From JABDMH01 sp050298535 (GTDB lineage: Bacteria; Bacteroidota; Bacteroidia; Chitinophagales; Saprospiraceae): a stretch of 64,000 bases of DNA. The stretch lies in NCBI GenBank assembly GCA_050298535.1, contig JBNKUI010000115.1, positions 1 to 64,000 of the forward strand, written 5' to 3'. The notes under the pieces were generated by a model. That model ran no database searches and was not told the DNA's origin. It worked only from the letters and a program-made list of their open reading frames with translations. Position 1 is the first letter of the stretch; each line of letters starts with the position of its first letter. Of this stretch, positions 30,264 through 39,835 are shown one piece after another. The translations under genes and the position numbers were made by a program.

Positions 30264-31301
30264 ATGGAATTACGCGATCTGGTACGACCAAATATTTGGG
30301 AGCTAAAACCCTACAGTTCGGCAAGGCATGAATTTAAAGGGCATGCTGAAGTGATGTTGGATGCCAACGAAAATCCTATTGAAACAGGCTTGAATCGATA
30401 TCCGGATCCTTTGCAGCTAAAACTGAAGGGGCTGATAGCTGAATACAAAAGCATTTCCAAAGACCAGATTTTCCTGGGAAATGGTAGTGATGAAGCTATC
30501 GATCTCCTGATTCGTATTTTCTGTAGACCGGGTCAAGACTCTATCATAATCACGCCTCCTACCTATGGAATGTACCGGGTATCTGCAGATATCAATGATG
30601 TGCAGGTACAGGAGGTGCTATTAGATGAGTCTTACCAGTTGCGTGCAGATGATATATTAACTGCGGCAGGATTAAACACAAAACTCCTGTTTCTGTGCTC
30701 ACCCAATAACCCGACAGGAAACAACCTGAATAAGAAAGAAGTTGAACATCTCATCCAAAAATTTAGGGGCATTGTGGTGATAGATGAAGCGTACCATGAT
30801 TTTAGTGATGAAAAGAGTTGGATCTACCGCTTGTCCGATTTCGACAACCTGGTCGTTATGCAGACTTTTTCCAAAGCATGGGGGCTGGCAGGCATTAGAT
30901 TGGGGATGGCCTTTGCAAGCTCTGACATTATCGAACTATTTAATAAAGTCAAGCCGCCCTACAATGTCAATAAGTTAACACAGAATCAGGCAATACTTGC
31001 ATTTGAAAATGGTATTGATAAAGTCTCAGCTGCCATTTCTATGATTATTTCAGAAAGAGCTCGAGTACAGGAGGAGCTGCAGTCACTGGATGAAACCATT
31101 AAAATATTTAGCTCTGATAGTAATTTCCTTCTGGTACGTTTTAGACATCCGCTGCAAATTTTTCATGCTCTACGCGAAGAGGGAGTGGTGGTCAGAGACA
31201 GAACCTCGACTCCGCTTTGTGAAGGGTGCCTGCGCATAACCATTGGCAGGCCCGAGGAAAATGATCGTTTATTATCCCTTTTAAAGAATATGAAGTTTTG
31301 A
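30264..31301 (+). CDS. hisC: Histidinol-phosphate aminotransferase
   Basis: PLP enzyme of fold type I that transfers an amino group from glutamate to imidazole-acetol phosphate, giving histidinol phosphate. The 345 residues include the substrate and cofactor motifs DANENP, GNGSDE, CSPNNPTGN and the PLP-lysine segment SKAWGLAGIRLG. The C-terminal RITIGRPEEN block is typical of HisC. Its stop codon overlaps the TTG start of hisB by four bases (TTGA), suggesting translational coupling. Glutamate for the reaction is made by the gltBD products encoded just downstream. Confidence 0.96.
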   Translation: MELRDLVRPNIWELKPYSSARHEFKGHAEVMLDANENPIETGLNRYPDPLQLKLKGLIAEYKSISKDQIFLGNGSDEAIDLLIRIFCRPGQDSIIITPPTYGMYRVSADINDVQVQEVLLDESYQLRADDILTAAGLNTKLLFLCSPNNPTGNNLNKKEVEHLIQKFRGIVVIDEAYHDFSDEKSWIYRLSDFDNLVVMQTFSKAWGLAGIRLGMAFASSDIIELFNKVKPPYNVNKLTQNQAILAFENGIDKVSAAISMIISERARVQEELQSLDETIKIFSSDSNFLLVRFRHPLQIFHALREEGVVVRDRTSTPLCEGCLRITIGRPEENDRLLSLLKNMKF

Positions 31302-32431
31302 AAAAGATCCTATTTATCGATCGAGATGGTACTATCATCAAAGAGCCACCTGAAGATTATCAGGTTGATAGCTATGAGAAGCTGGAATTCTTACCCGGGG
31401 CATTATATTTCCTGGGGAAAGTGGCAGCAGAGTTAGATTATGAGCTGGTTATGGTCACTAATCAGGATGGCCTGGGTACAGATTCGTTTCCGGAGGACAC
31501 ATTTTGGGGGCCGCATAATTTGATGATGCGGGTGCTGGATAGTATGGGTATTAGCTGGAGAGAAGTCGTCATTGATGAAAGTTTTTCAGCGGATCAGTCA
31601 CCGAATCGTAAACCCGCAATTGGGAGAGTGAGACATTATTTGCAGGGTGATTTTGATATGTCTGCATCATATGTCATTGGTGATCGACTGACTGACATGA
31701 TTTTTGCGCAGAACTTAGGTGCACAGGGCATTTTCATTGGTAAATCAGAAGATACAGCGGAAGATCATCTTGCGGAGGGTAAAAACCTAAATGAGATTAT
31801 CGCTCTTGAAACGGAGCAGTGGAAGGATATTTATAAATACTTGAAAGGACTACCCAGAACCGTTGTAGTAAAAAGAGAGACTCTCGAAACCAGGATTCAC
31901 ATTCAACTGAATCTGGATGGGACAGGGACTACTGATATAGCAACGGGATTGTCCTTCTTTGACCATATGTTGGATCAGCTGGGTAAACACGGTGGAGTAG
32001 ATCTGAAGATACAGGTGGAGGGAGACCTGCATATCGATGAGCACCATACTATCGAAGATACAGCCCTGGCCCTGGGACAGGCCTTTCAGACCGCCATGGG
32101 TACTAAACGTGGAATGGAGCGGTATGGCTATGCTTTACCTATGGATGACTGCGAAGCCATGGTGACATTGGATTTTGGAGGCCGCCCCTGGTTGGTATGG
32201 GAAGCTGAATTTACTCGCGAAAAGATTGGAGACGTCCCCACAGAAATGTTTTATCATTTTTTCAAGTCATTTAGTGATACATCCAAGTCAAACCTGAATA
32301 TCAAGGCTACCGGCACGAACGAGCATCATAAGATTGAGGCAATTTTTAAAGCACTTGCCAGAGCCATTCGACGGGCTGTGAAGCGTGATATGGATCAATT
32401 TGAATTACCCTCAACTAAAGGTGTCTTATGA
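31298..32431 (+). CDS. hisB: Bifunctional histidinol-phosphatase / imidazoleglycerol-phosphate dehydratase
   Basis: A fusion of two pathway steps in 377 residues. Residues 1 to about 165 are a HAD-type phosphatase (LFIDRDGT, nucleophile Asp8 and Asp10). Residues about 180-377 are the dehydratase, with DEHHTIEDTA and EHHKIEAIFKALARA metal motifs. The start is TTG at 31298, overlapping the hisC stop; no ATG in frame fits better. In the E. coli enzyme a zinc is held by a Cys-His-Cys-Cys set near residues 93-103; here the aligned positions read Asp93, Ser95, Ser101 and Asn103 before the shared RKP, so that zinc site appears absent. This may be usual for Bacteroidota. Overlaps hisH by four bases (ATGA). 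Confidence 0.96.
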   Translation: MKKILFIDRDGTIIKEPPEDYQVDSYEKLEFLPGALYFLGKVAAELDYELVMVTNQDGLGTDSFPEDTFWGPHNLMMRVLDSMGISWREVVIDESFSADQSPNRKPAIGRVRHYLQGDFDMSASYVIGDRLTDMIFAQNLGAQGIFIGKSEDTAEDHLAEGKNLNEIIALETEQWKDIYKYLKGLPRTVVVKRETLETRIHIQLNLDGTGTTDIATGLSFFDHMLDQLGKHGGVDLKIQVEGDLHIDEHHTIEDTALALGQAFQTAMGTKRGMERYGYALPMDDCEAMVTLDFGGRPWLVWEAEFTREKIGDVPTEMFYHFFKSFSDTSKSNLNIKATGTNEHHKIEAIFKALARAIRRAVKRDMDQFELPSTKGVL

Positions 32432-33015
32432 GAGTTGCTGTGATAGACTACAATGCAGGAAATACGCGATCCGTGTACTATGCACTGCAGCGATTGGGAA
32501 TTGATGCTCTATTTACCCGAGATCCCGAAGCAATCAAGGCAGCGGATAAAGTAATTTTTCCCGGTGTAGGTGAAGCTAGCACCACCATGGAATTTGTGAG
32601 ATCTTTTGGTCTGGACAAGCTCATTCCCAATCTAAAACAGCCGGTATTGGGTGTCTGCCTAGGTATGCAATTAATGTGTAATTGGTCAGAGGAAAATGAT
32701 ACAAAATGTCTGGGCATTTTTGATGTGGACGTAAAGCGATTCAGACCAACAAAGGATGAGAAGGTGCCTCATATGGGGTGGAATAGGATCTATGATGCTA
32801 AGGAACCCCTTTTTACACACAGTGAAAATGATCAATACGTATATTTTGTCCATAGTTATTATGTACCTCTTCAAGAAAACACAGTAGCTACCTGTGACTA
32901 TACCCTACCTTTCTCTGCGGCTATTCACAGAGATAACTTCTATGCTACTCAATTTCATCCAGAAAAATCCGGACCGGTAGGTGCCCGAATCTTGCAGAAC
33001 TTCATAAATCTATAA
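32428..33015 (+). CDS. hisH: Imidazole glycerol phosphate synthase, glutaminase subunit
   Basis: Class I glutamine amidotransferase that releases ammonia from glutamine and passes it to HisF. The 195 residues carry the nucleophile motif GVCLGMQLM and the His-Glu pair in TQFHPEKSG. The start overlaps the hisB stop by four bases and hisA follows 11 bp later. HisF, the partner subunit, is two genes downstream, so both halves of the complex come from one transcript. Confidence 0.97.
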   Translation: MRVAVIDYNAGNTRSVYYALQRLGIDALFTRDPEAIKAADKVIFPGVGEASTTMEFVRSFGLDKLIPNLKQPVLGVCLGMQLMCNWSEENDTKCLGIFDVDVKRFRPTKDEKVPHMGWNRIYDAKEPLFTHSENDQYVYFVHSYYVPLQENTVATCDYTLPFSAAIHRDNFYATQFHPEKSGPVGARILQNFINL

Positions 33016-33026
33016 ATCCGATTCGC

Positions 33027-33752
33027 ATGTTTATTATTCCCGCTATTGACATCATTGATGGAAAGTGCGTACGATTAGAGCAGGGGCAGTATGATCGTAA
33101 GCAGATTTATCATGATGATCCTTTGGAGATGGCAAAGATGTTTGAAGATCACGGTATCGAGCGACTCCACTTGGTGGATCTAGACGGTGCCAAGGCAAGT
33201 CATGTAGTAAACTGGAAGGTGCTGGAAACAATAGCCTCGAACACATCACTTCGCATCGATTTTGGTGGGGGGATTAAATCACAAAAAGACCTGGAAATTG
33301 TATTTAAGAGTGGTGCAAAACAAGCAACCGGCGGAAGTATCGCAGCAGAAAAGCCAGAACTCTTTTTTGACTGGTTGGATCAGTTTGGTGCGGAAAAGCT
33401 AATCCTGGGAGCCGACCTCAAGGAAGGATTTGTGGCCACTCGAGGGTGGTTACATACGACAGATAAATCCTGGTCTGGATTTCTCAATGGGTTTATTGAT
33501 AGGGGGGTTAAGTATGTGATATGTACAGATATTTCAAAGGATGGCATGTTGCAGGGACCCTCCATAATGCTCTACAAGGAAATGATGGAGCGGTTTCCCG
33601 AGATGCAATTGATAGCCAGCGGTGGTGTGAGTAGTATGCAAGACCTTGAAGAGCTTAGGGAGATAGGTTGTTATGGTGCCATTGTAGGAAAAGCGATCTA
33701 TGAGAAGAATGTTTCACTGACAGACCTTAAAAAATTTGCAAATGCTAGCTAA
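33027..33752 (+). CDS. hisA: Phosphoribosylformimino-5-aminoimidazole carboxamide ribotide isomerase
   Basis: Amadori-type isomerase converting ProFAR to PRFAR. A 241-residue TIM barrel with the N-terminal AIDIIDGKCVRLEQG catalytic Asp motif, a phosphate-binding FGGGIKS loop, and the second half motif CTDISKDGMLQGPS with its catalytic Asp. The closing phosphate loop ASGGVSS is present. Length and order in the operon are normal. Its 3' end overlaps the start of hisF. Confidence 0.97.
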   Translation: MFIIPAIDIIDGKCVRLEQGQYDRKQIYHDDPLEMAKMFEDHGIERLHLVDLDGAKASHVVNWKVLETIASNTSLRIDFGGGIKSQKDLEIVFKSGAKQATGGSIAAEKPELFFDWLDQFGAEKLILGADLKEGFVATRGWLHTTDKSWSGFLNGFIDRGVKYVICTDISKDGMLQGPSIMLYKEMMERFPEMQLIASGGVSSMQDLEELREIGCYGAIVGKAIYEKNVSLTDLKKFANAS

Positions 33753-34494
33753 GCGTATCATACCCTGTCTCGATGTAAAGGACAATAGGACAGTCAAAGG
33801 GATCAATTTTGAACAACTCAGAGATGCCGGAGATCCGGTCGAGTTGGGTAAGCTGTACAGCGACCAGGGTGCAGATGAATTAGTTTTCTTAGACATCACA
33901 GCTACTAAAGAAAAGCGTAAAACATTAGCGAATCTGGCGAATAAGGTAGCCCATCATTTGAACATACCCTTCACCATCGGAGGAGGTATTTCCTGTGTCG
34001 CTGATGTGGATGCTTTATTGGATAGTGGGGCGGATAAAGTTTCAGTGAACTCTTCAGCAGTGAAGAATCCAGAGTTAATCAATGAGCTATCACTGCGATT
34101 TGGGAGCCAATGTATAGTGGCTGCCATCGACGCCAGGGAGGTTGATGGTCAATGGATCGTGCATGTTGCAGGTGGATCGATTCCCACCGACAAGGAATTA
34201 TTTTCCTGGGCCCGGGAGCTTCAGGAACGAGGTGCTGGAGAAATCCTGTTTACTTCGATGAATCATGATGGTACCAAAAGTGGTTTTGCTATCGAAGCAC
34301 TTCGGAAATTGTCGGATGATCTGGAAATTCCCATTATTGCCAGTGGGGGAGCAGGGACAATAGAGCATTTTGTAGAAGTATTTGAGTCAGGAAAAGCAGA
34401 TGCAGGTCTGGCTGCTAGTATATTTCATTTTCAGGAAATTGGAATACCCGAATTAAAAGATAAACTTCGTAGCCACGGAATAGTAGTAAGGTAA
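33742..34494 (+). CDS. hisF: Imidazole glycerol phosphate synthase, cyclase subunit
   Basis: Uses ammonia from HisH to turn PRFAR into imidazole glycerol phosphate and AICAR; the latter feeds purine synthesis. A 250-residue TIM barrel starting LAKRIIPCLDVKDNRTVKG, with catalytic Asp in CLDVK and in FTSMNHDGTK, and phosphate loops IGGGIS and ASGGAG. Two in-frame ATGs exist, at 33736 and 33742; I prefer 33742 because HisF proteins usually begin MLAKRIIPCLD. Either start lies inside hisA, so translation is probably coupled. Confidence 0.96.
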   Translation: MLAKRIIPCLDVKDNRTVKGINFEQLRDAGDPVELGKLYSDQGADELVFLDITATKEKRKTLANLANKVAHHLNIPFTIGGGISCVADVDALLDSGADKVSVNSSAVKNPELINELSLRFGSQCIVAAIDAREVDGQWIVHVAGGSIPTDKELFSWARELQERGAGEILFTSMNHDGTKSGFAIEALRKLSDDLEIPIIASGGAGTIEHFVEVFESGKADAGLAASIFHFQEIGIPELKDKLRSHGIVVR

Positions 34495-34495
34495 T

Positions 34496-35110
34496 ATGGA
34501 AATCACGAACGAGAACATATCTGCACTGGACTTTGAAAAAGGTGAAGGGTTGGTGCCGGTAATTGTGCAGAATGCAACTTCTAACCTGGTCCTAATGTTG
34601 GGATATATGAATGAAGAAGCGTTAGTGCATACGCTGGATACGGGTAAGGTAACCTTCTATAGCCGCTCAAAGCAGCGGCTATGGACTAAGGGAGAGACAT
34701 CTGAAAACTATTTGCATTTAGTCTCTGTTAAAGCAGATTGTGATAGGGATGCATTACTGATCCTTGCTGATCCTGAGGGACCTACGTGTCATACTGGGGA
34801 TACCAGCTGTTTCGGAAACAAGCATTCGGGATTAGGTTTTCTGGCACAGTTGGGTGATGTCATTGCGGATCGCCATGAGAACCCCAGTGATCAAAGTTAC
34901 ACGACAAGTCTGTTTAGAAAGGGAATTGATAAAATTGCCCAAAAAGTGGGAGAGGAGGCTGTCGAGCTGGTTATTGAAGCAAAAAACGATAAAAAGGACC
35001 TGTTCCTGGGTGAAGCTGCGGACCTAATTTACCATCTAATGGTGTTACTAGAGTATAAGAAAATACCCCTTGAAGAAGTAATTGGGATTCTGCAGGAACG
35101 ACACCAATAA
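34496..35110 (+). CDS. hisIE: Bifunctional phosphoribosyl-AMP cyclohydrolase / phosphoribosyl-ATP pyrophosphatase
   Basis: Fusion of pathway steps two and three in 204 residues. Residues about 15-110 are the HisI cyclohydrolase (VLMLGYMNEEAL, zinc-site cysteines in KADCDRDA and TCHTGDTSCF). Residues about 118-204 are the HisE pyrophosphatase, an alpha-helical MazG-like fold with SLFRKGIDKIAQKVGEEAVE and LGEAADLIYHL. It is the last gene of the his operon, one base after hisF. The following 159 bp contain an AT-rich hairpin without a U-tract and then the gltB promoter. Confidence 0.97.
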   Translation: MEITNENISALDFEKGEGLVPVIVQNATSNLVLMLGYMNEEALVHTLDTGKVTFYSRSKQRLWTKGETSENYLHLVSVKADCDRDALLILADPEGPTCHTGDTSCFGNKHSGLGFLAQLGDVIADRHENPSDQSYTTSLFRKGIDKIAQKVGEEAVELVIEAKNDKKDLFLGEAADLIYHLMVLLEYKKIPLEEVIGILQERHQ

Positions 35111-35239
35111 AATCATTCTAGTGTCAGGCAGTTTATATCCTGTGTGGTTTACATATATGTTTTTTAGATATATGTAAGAGATAGCCTTAATGGTTAGAGT
35201 ATTGCTACACTACTCACGTTCAAATATGTGACTTTTTAC

Positions 35240-35247
35240 TAAATTTG
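35240..35247 (+). promoter_or_regulatory. Promoter -7 element of gltB
   Basis: TAAATTTG is an exact TAnnTTTG match 22 bp before the gltB start. A -33 element is not obvious; GTT at 35218-35220 has suitable spacing. Confidence 0.5.
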
Positions 35248-35269
35248 TTGTTCGCTTAAAAATTTCGTA

Positions 35270-38200
35270 ATGACGTTAAATTCTGGAAAAGAGCAGGGTC
35301 TATACGTGCCGGAGATGGAGAAGGACTCTTGCGGGGCGGGGTTGATTGCCAATCTGAATGGTGTCAAAAGCCATGAATTGATTGATAATGCGCTCACTAT
35401 GCTGCACAATATGGAGCATAGGGGTGCATGTGGTTGTGAGCCTAATACTGGTGACGGTGCAGGGATCTTAATTCAGGTGCCTCACGAGTTTTTTGTGAAA
35501 AAATGTCGTGAATTAGGATTTGAGCTTCCAGAGTACGGTTCATACGGAGTGGGCATGGTATTCTTTCCCAAGGATAAGAATTTGATGACACAATGTCGTG
35601 TCCTGTTTAACGATTATATCGATGAGCAGGGATTTGAACTGTTGGGATATCGGAAAGTACCTACAGATAATGAGGATTTAGGTGCTTCAGCTGTATCGGT
35701 GGAGCCAAGAATTGAGCAGGTATTCGTTAAGCCAAAGGAAGATCAGGACCGAAAAGCACTCGAACGTAGGTTGCATGTCCTAAGAAAATTTGCTACGCAC
35801 AATATTCATAAGACTTTTCCTCAGACAGAGGACCATTTCTATCTGTGTTCGTTTTCATATAAGACGATTGTGTATAAGGGGCAACTTACTACGGGGCAGT
35901 TGCGCACCTATTATCCAGATCTCTCCAATGAAACCTGTAAGTCTGCGATTGCATTAATACATTCTCGTTTTTCCACCAATACGGTTCCAAAATGGAAGCT
36001 GGCTCAGCCCTTTCGCTATATTGCACATAATGGAGAAATAAACACCATTCAGGGTAATGTAAACTGGTGGAAAGCAAGGGAGTTTTTGCTGAAAAGTGAT
36101 TATTTCACTCCACTGGAGCAGGAGAAACTCAAGCCTATCATTGGCATAAACCATTCAGACTCCGGTTCTTTCGATAACATTCTGGAGTTTCTGGTACTGA
36201 GTGGAAGATCTATGCCACATGCTCTAATGATGATGATTCCCGAAGCATGGGAACATGATGATAAGATGGAGGACTATAAGAAGGCCTTCTATGAGTATCA
36301 TAGCAATCTCATGGAACCCTGGGATGGTCCTGCTTCCATTGTATTTACCGATGGAATACTTGTAGGTGCTACTTTAGATCGAAATGGACTTCGTCCGTCG
36401 AGGTATCTGCTGACCGAAGATAATACGCTGATTGTAGCTTCGGAAGCTGGGGTCCTGCCAGTGGATCCAGCGACTATCCGATACAAAGGAAGACTACAGC
36501 CAGGGAAGATGCTCATTGCTGATATGGATCGCAAGGAAGTGGTGGGCGACGACGAACTAAAAAAAGTGATTTGCAACAATTCTTCTTATAAGGATTGGCT
36601 TGACAAATACCGAATTGACCTGGGAATGTTGGCGCCTTCTATCACGACTAATATTGGCTTGGATGAGACTAGCCTGGTCAGGCAACAGCGTCTTTTTGGA
36701 TATACGAAAGAAGATCTGAATGTGATCATCGGACCGATGATTCGGGAAAAGAAGGATCCTATAGGTTCTATGGGTACAGATACACCACTGGCAGTATTGT
36801 CCCATTTCTCACAACATCTTGCCAACTACTTTAAACAGTTGTTTGCTCAGGTGACCAACCCTCCCATCGACCCGATTCGGGAACGTAGTGTCATGTCCCT
36901 CTTTGTAAACCTGGGGGGATCTGCAAACATTCTCAATCCAACAGCAGAGATCGCCAAATTCATTCACTTGGATCAACCGGTTATCTCAAATGAGGAACTG
37001 GGGAAATTAAAGCATATTAATCATCCGGATTTTCAGTCTGGACTTATAGATATGATCTTTGCTGCGGACGGGCAATCGGGTAGGTTGCAGGCTGCTTTGG
37101 ACCACATATGTGCTGTGGCTGAGGATCTCGTCCAGAATGGGAGAAATATTCTCATCCTAAGTGATCGGCAGGCAGATGCATATCATGCCCCTATTCCGTC
37201 TTTAATGGCAGTGGGTGCTATACATCACCATCTTATAAAGGTAGGACTTAGGATAAAGACGTCCCTTGTGGTGGAAGCAGGAGATGTTCGGGAGACACAT
37301 CATTTTGCGACGCTTTTGGGTTACGGTGCAGATGCCATCAACCCTTATCTGACTTTTGCGACGATTGTTGATCTGAAACACAAGGGCGCTTTCGGAGCGA
37401 CGCTATCACAGGATGATGCTATCAAAATTTATGTGAAGGCAATTGGTAAAGGCCTTTTGAAGATTATGTCCAAAATTGGCATATCCACATTACGATCATA
37501 CCAGGGTGCTCAGATTTTTGAGATCCTGGGACTTAGAAACGATGTCGTAGAAAAGTGTTTCAAAGGGAGTGTTTCGAGGATAGAAGGGTTGAGTTTTGAT
37601 GATTTGGCCACAGAAGTCTTACAACGACAGAAGCAAGCATATCCAGAGAAAATACATCCTAAGGCTTCGCTGGAGGTTGGAGGTGTGTACCAATGGAAGC
37701 AGAGAGGAGAAGCTCACTTATTTAATCCGCAGACTATACATCTCCTGCAATACTCAACGCGTAAGGGAGATTATCAGACCTTCAAGAAATATTCAAAACT
37801 GATTAATGATCAGTCAGAGACAGCGCTGACTCTACGAGGATTACTGGACTTTAGAAAAGGGCAGCCGATCACACTCGAAGAGGTCGAGCCGGTGGAGGAT
37901 ATTTTAAAACGATTTGCAACTGGTGCCATGTCCTTTGGGTCAATTAGTCATGAGGCTCATACCACATTGGCTATAGCAATGAATCGTATCGGAGGAAAGA
38001 GCAATAGCGGAGAAGGAGGCGAAGATGAGATTCGATTTTTTCCTAAGCCGAATGGAGATTTGGAGCGATCCGCGACCAAGCAGGTAGCATCTGGTCGCTT
38101 TGGGGTTACAAGCTATTATCTCACCAATGCAGATGAACTGCAGATTAAGATGGCACAAGGTGCCAAGCCAGGGGAGGGTGGACAACTTCCCGGCCATAAG

Positions 38201-39802
38201 GTGGATGATTGGATCGCCAGGGTGAGGCATAGTACACCGGGGGTTGGATTGATTTCACCTCCTCCACATCATGATATATACTCGATTGAAGATCTGGCCC
38301 AGCTTATTTTTGATCTCAAGAATGCAAATAGAAGTGCCCGGGTTAATGTCAAGCTGGTATCCAAGGCAGGAGTAGGTATTATTGCTTCTGGTGTCGCCAA
38401 GGCGCACGCAGATGCAATATTGATTTCAGGGCATGATGGTGGTACCGGAGCGTCCCCCATCACATCCATCAAACATGCAGGTTTGCCGTGGGAGCTTGGA
38501 TTGGCTGAAACACAGCAGACTTTAGTAAGGAACAAATTGAGAGATCGAGTGGTCTTACAAACAGATGGACAAATGCGCACCGGCCGGGATTTGGCTATTG
38601 CGACTTTGTTAGGCGCCGAAGAGTGGGGAGTGGCTACTGCGGCTCTTGTGGTGGAAGGATGTATTATGATGCGGAAATGTCACTTAAATACCTGTCCGGT
38701 GGGTATTGCCACGCAAGACCCTGAGCTTCGCAAGCGCTTTGCCGGCGATCCGCAGCATGTAGTCAACTTCTTTACATTCCTGGCTCAGGAATTGAGAGAG
38801 ATCATGGCTGAGCTCGGATTCCGAAAGGTTGACGAAATGGTGGGGCAAGTCGAAATGCTCAAAATGAAGAAAGATGTGGAGCATTGGAAATACCGTAACC
38901 TCGACCTAAGTCCTATCCTGTATAAAGAACCGGTAGACGACTCAGTTGGATTGTATTGTCGAATTGACCAGGATCATGGTATTGACGACGTATTAGACAG
39001 AAAGCTAATCCAGCATGCAGGTCTGACCTTGAATGGTGCCAATCCAATCTCTGGAGTATTTCCAATCAAGAATACGGACCGTGCAGTGGGTACTATGCTC
39101 TCCAATGAAATATCAAAGCGATATAAAGGAGAGGGACTACCCGATGGCACCATAGATTTTCGATTCAGGGGGTCTGCAGGTCAGAGCTTCGGAGCATTTG
39201 GTGCTCCAGGTATCCAATTTACGCTTGAAGGTGAGTCTAATGATTACTTCGGGAAGGGACTTTCCGGAGCCAGACTCATAGTGACACCAGATAGGGATGC
39301 CACCTATCCTCCAGAGGAGAATATCATTATCGGAAACGTAGCATTGTATGGGGCCACTGCCGGTGAAGCCTATATTCACGGAATGGCCGGTGAGCGATTT
39401 GCTGTCCGAAATTCTGGAGCTCATACTGTTGTCGAAGGTGTAGGTGACCATGGATGTGAGTATATGACCGGGGGAGTGGTTGTGAATATTGGCAAGTGGG
39501 GCAAAAATTTTGCAGCTGGAATGAGTGGAGGTATGGCATACATATATGACCCGGAAAGGACATTTGGTGAATCTTGTAATATGGAGATGGTAGAACTAGA
39601 GCCCCTGCTCGATGATGATTTGGAGCTGGTGAGAAAACTCATCAGAAATCATTTCCGCTATACATCAAGCCAGCTGGCCTTAAAGTTATTGACCGATTGG
39701 AAAACAGAGCGTGACCACTTTGTGAAGGTAATGCCTAAGGACTATAAGGCAGTACTACTTAAAACGAAGGAAAGAGAAGCGTCTAAGGTCATTGCAAGTT
39801 AA
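35270..39802 (+). CDS. gltB: Glutamate synthase large subunit
   Basis: Makes two glutamates from glutamine and 2-oxoglutarate, with electrons supplied through GltD. The 1510 residues have the full domain order: an N-terminal glutaminase whose nucleophile is Cys21 in DSCGAGLIANL after a 20-residue propeptide that is normally removed, a central domain, an FMN-binding synthase domain (AMSFGSISHEAH, GGTGASP), the 3Fe-4S cluster cysteines 1131, 1137 and 1142 (CHLNTCPVGIATQ), and a C-terminal GXGXG beta-helix domain. It forms an operon with gltD 33 bp downstream and stands between the histidine and aromatic operons, which both consume glutamate for transamination. Confidence 0.98.
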   Translation: MTLNSGKEQGLYVPEMEKDSCGAGLIANLNGVKSHELIDNALTMLHNMEHRGACGCEPNTGDGAGILIQVPHEFFVKKCRELGFELPEYGSYGVGMVFFPKDKNLMTQCRVLFNDYIDEQGFELLGYRKVPTDNEDLGASAVSVEPRIEQVFVKPKEDQDRKALERRLHVLRKFATHNIHKTFPQTEDHFYLCSFSYKTIVYKGQLTTGQLRTYYPDLSNETCKSAIALIHSRFSTNTVPKWKLAQPFRYIAHNGEINTIQGNVNWWKAREFLLKSDYFTPLEQEKLKPIIGINHSDSGSFDNILEFLVLSGRSMPHALMMMIPEAWEHDDKMEDYKKAFYEYHSNLMEPWDGPASIVFTDGILVGATLDRNGLRPSRYLLTEDNTLIVASEAGVLPVDPATIRYKGRLQPGKMLIADMDRKEVVGDDELKKVICNNSSYKDWLDKYRIDLGMLAPSITTNIGLDETSLVRQQRLFGYTKEDLNVIIGPMIREKKDPIGSMGTDTPLAVLSHFSQHLANYFKQLFAQVTNPPIDPIRERSVMSLFVNLGGSANILNPTAEIAKFIHLDQPVISNEELGKLKHINHPDFQSGLIDMIFAADGQSGRLQAALDHICAVAEDLVQNGRNILILSDRQADAYHAPIPSLMAVGAIHHHLIKVGLRIKTSLVVEAGDVRETHHFATLLGYGADAINPYLTFATIVDLKHKGAFGATLSQDDAIKIYVKAIGKGLLKIMSKIGISTLRSYQGAQIFEILGLRNDVVEKCFKGSVSRIEGLSFDDLATEVLQRQKQAYPEKIHPKASLEVGGVYQWKQRGEAHLFNPQTIHLLQYSTRKGDYQTFKKYSKLINDQSETALTLRGLLDFRKGQPITLEEVEPVEDILKRFATGAMSFGSISHEAHTTLAIAMNRIGGKSNSGEGGEDEIRFFPKPNGDLERSATKQVASGRFGVTSYYLTNADELQIKMAQGAKPGEGGQLPGHKVDDWIARVRHSTPGVGLISPPPHHDIYSIEDLAQLIFDLKNANRSARVNVKLVSKAGVGIIASGVAKAHADAILISGHDGGTGASPITSIKHAGLPWELGLAETQQTLVRNKLRDRVVLQTDGQMRTGRDLAIATLLGAEEWGVATAALVVEGCIMMRKCHLNTCPVGIATQDPELRKRFAGDPQHVVNFFTFLAQELREIMAELGFRKVDEMVGQVEMLKMKKDVEHWKYRNLDLSPILYKEPVDDSVGLYCRIDQDHGIDDVLDRKLIQHAGLTLNGANPISGVFPIKNTDRAVGTMLSNEISKRYKGEGLPDGTIDFRFRGSAGQSFGAFGAPGIQFTLEGESNDYFGKGLSGARLIVTPDRDATYPPEENIIIGNVALYGATAGEAYIHGMAGERFAVRNSGAHTVVEGVGDHGCEYMTGGVVVNIGKWGKNFAAGMSGGMAYIYDPERTFGESCNMEMVELEPLLDDDLELVRKLIRNHFRYTSSQLALKLLTDWKTERDHFVKVMPKDYKAVLLKTKEREASKVIAS

Positions 39803-39835
39803 CTTAAGTATATCACGAAAAAAGAGAGTAGATAG

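Noticed and set aside
35149..35177. Perfect 10 bp hairpin after hisIE as an intrinsic terminator
   Set aside because: The stem is only A/T with one G/C pair and no U-tract follows; it may be chance in AT-rich DNA.
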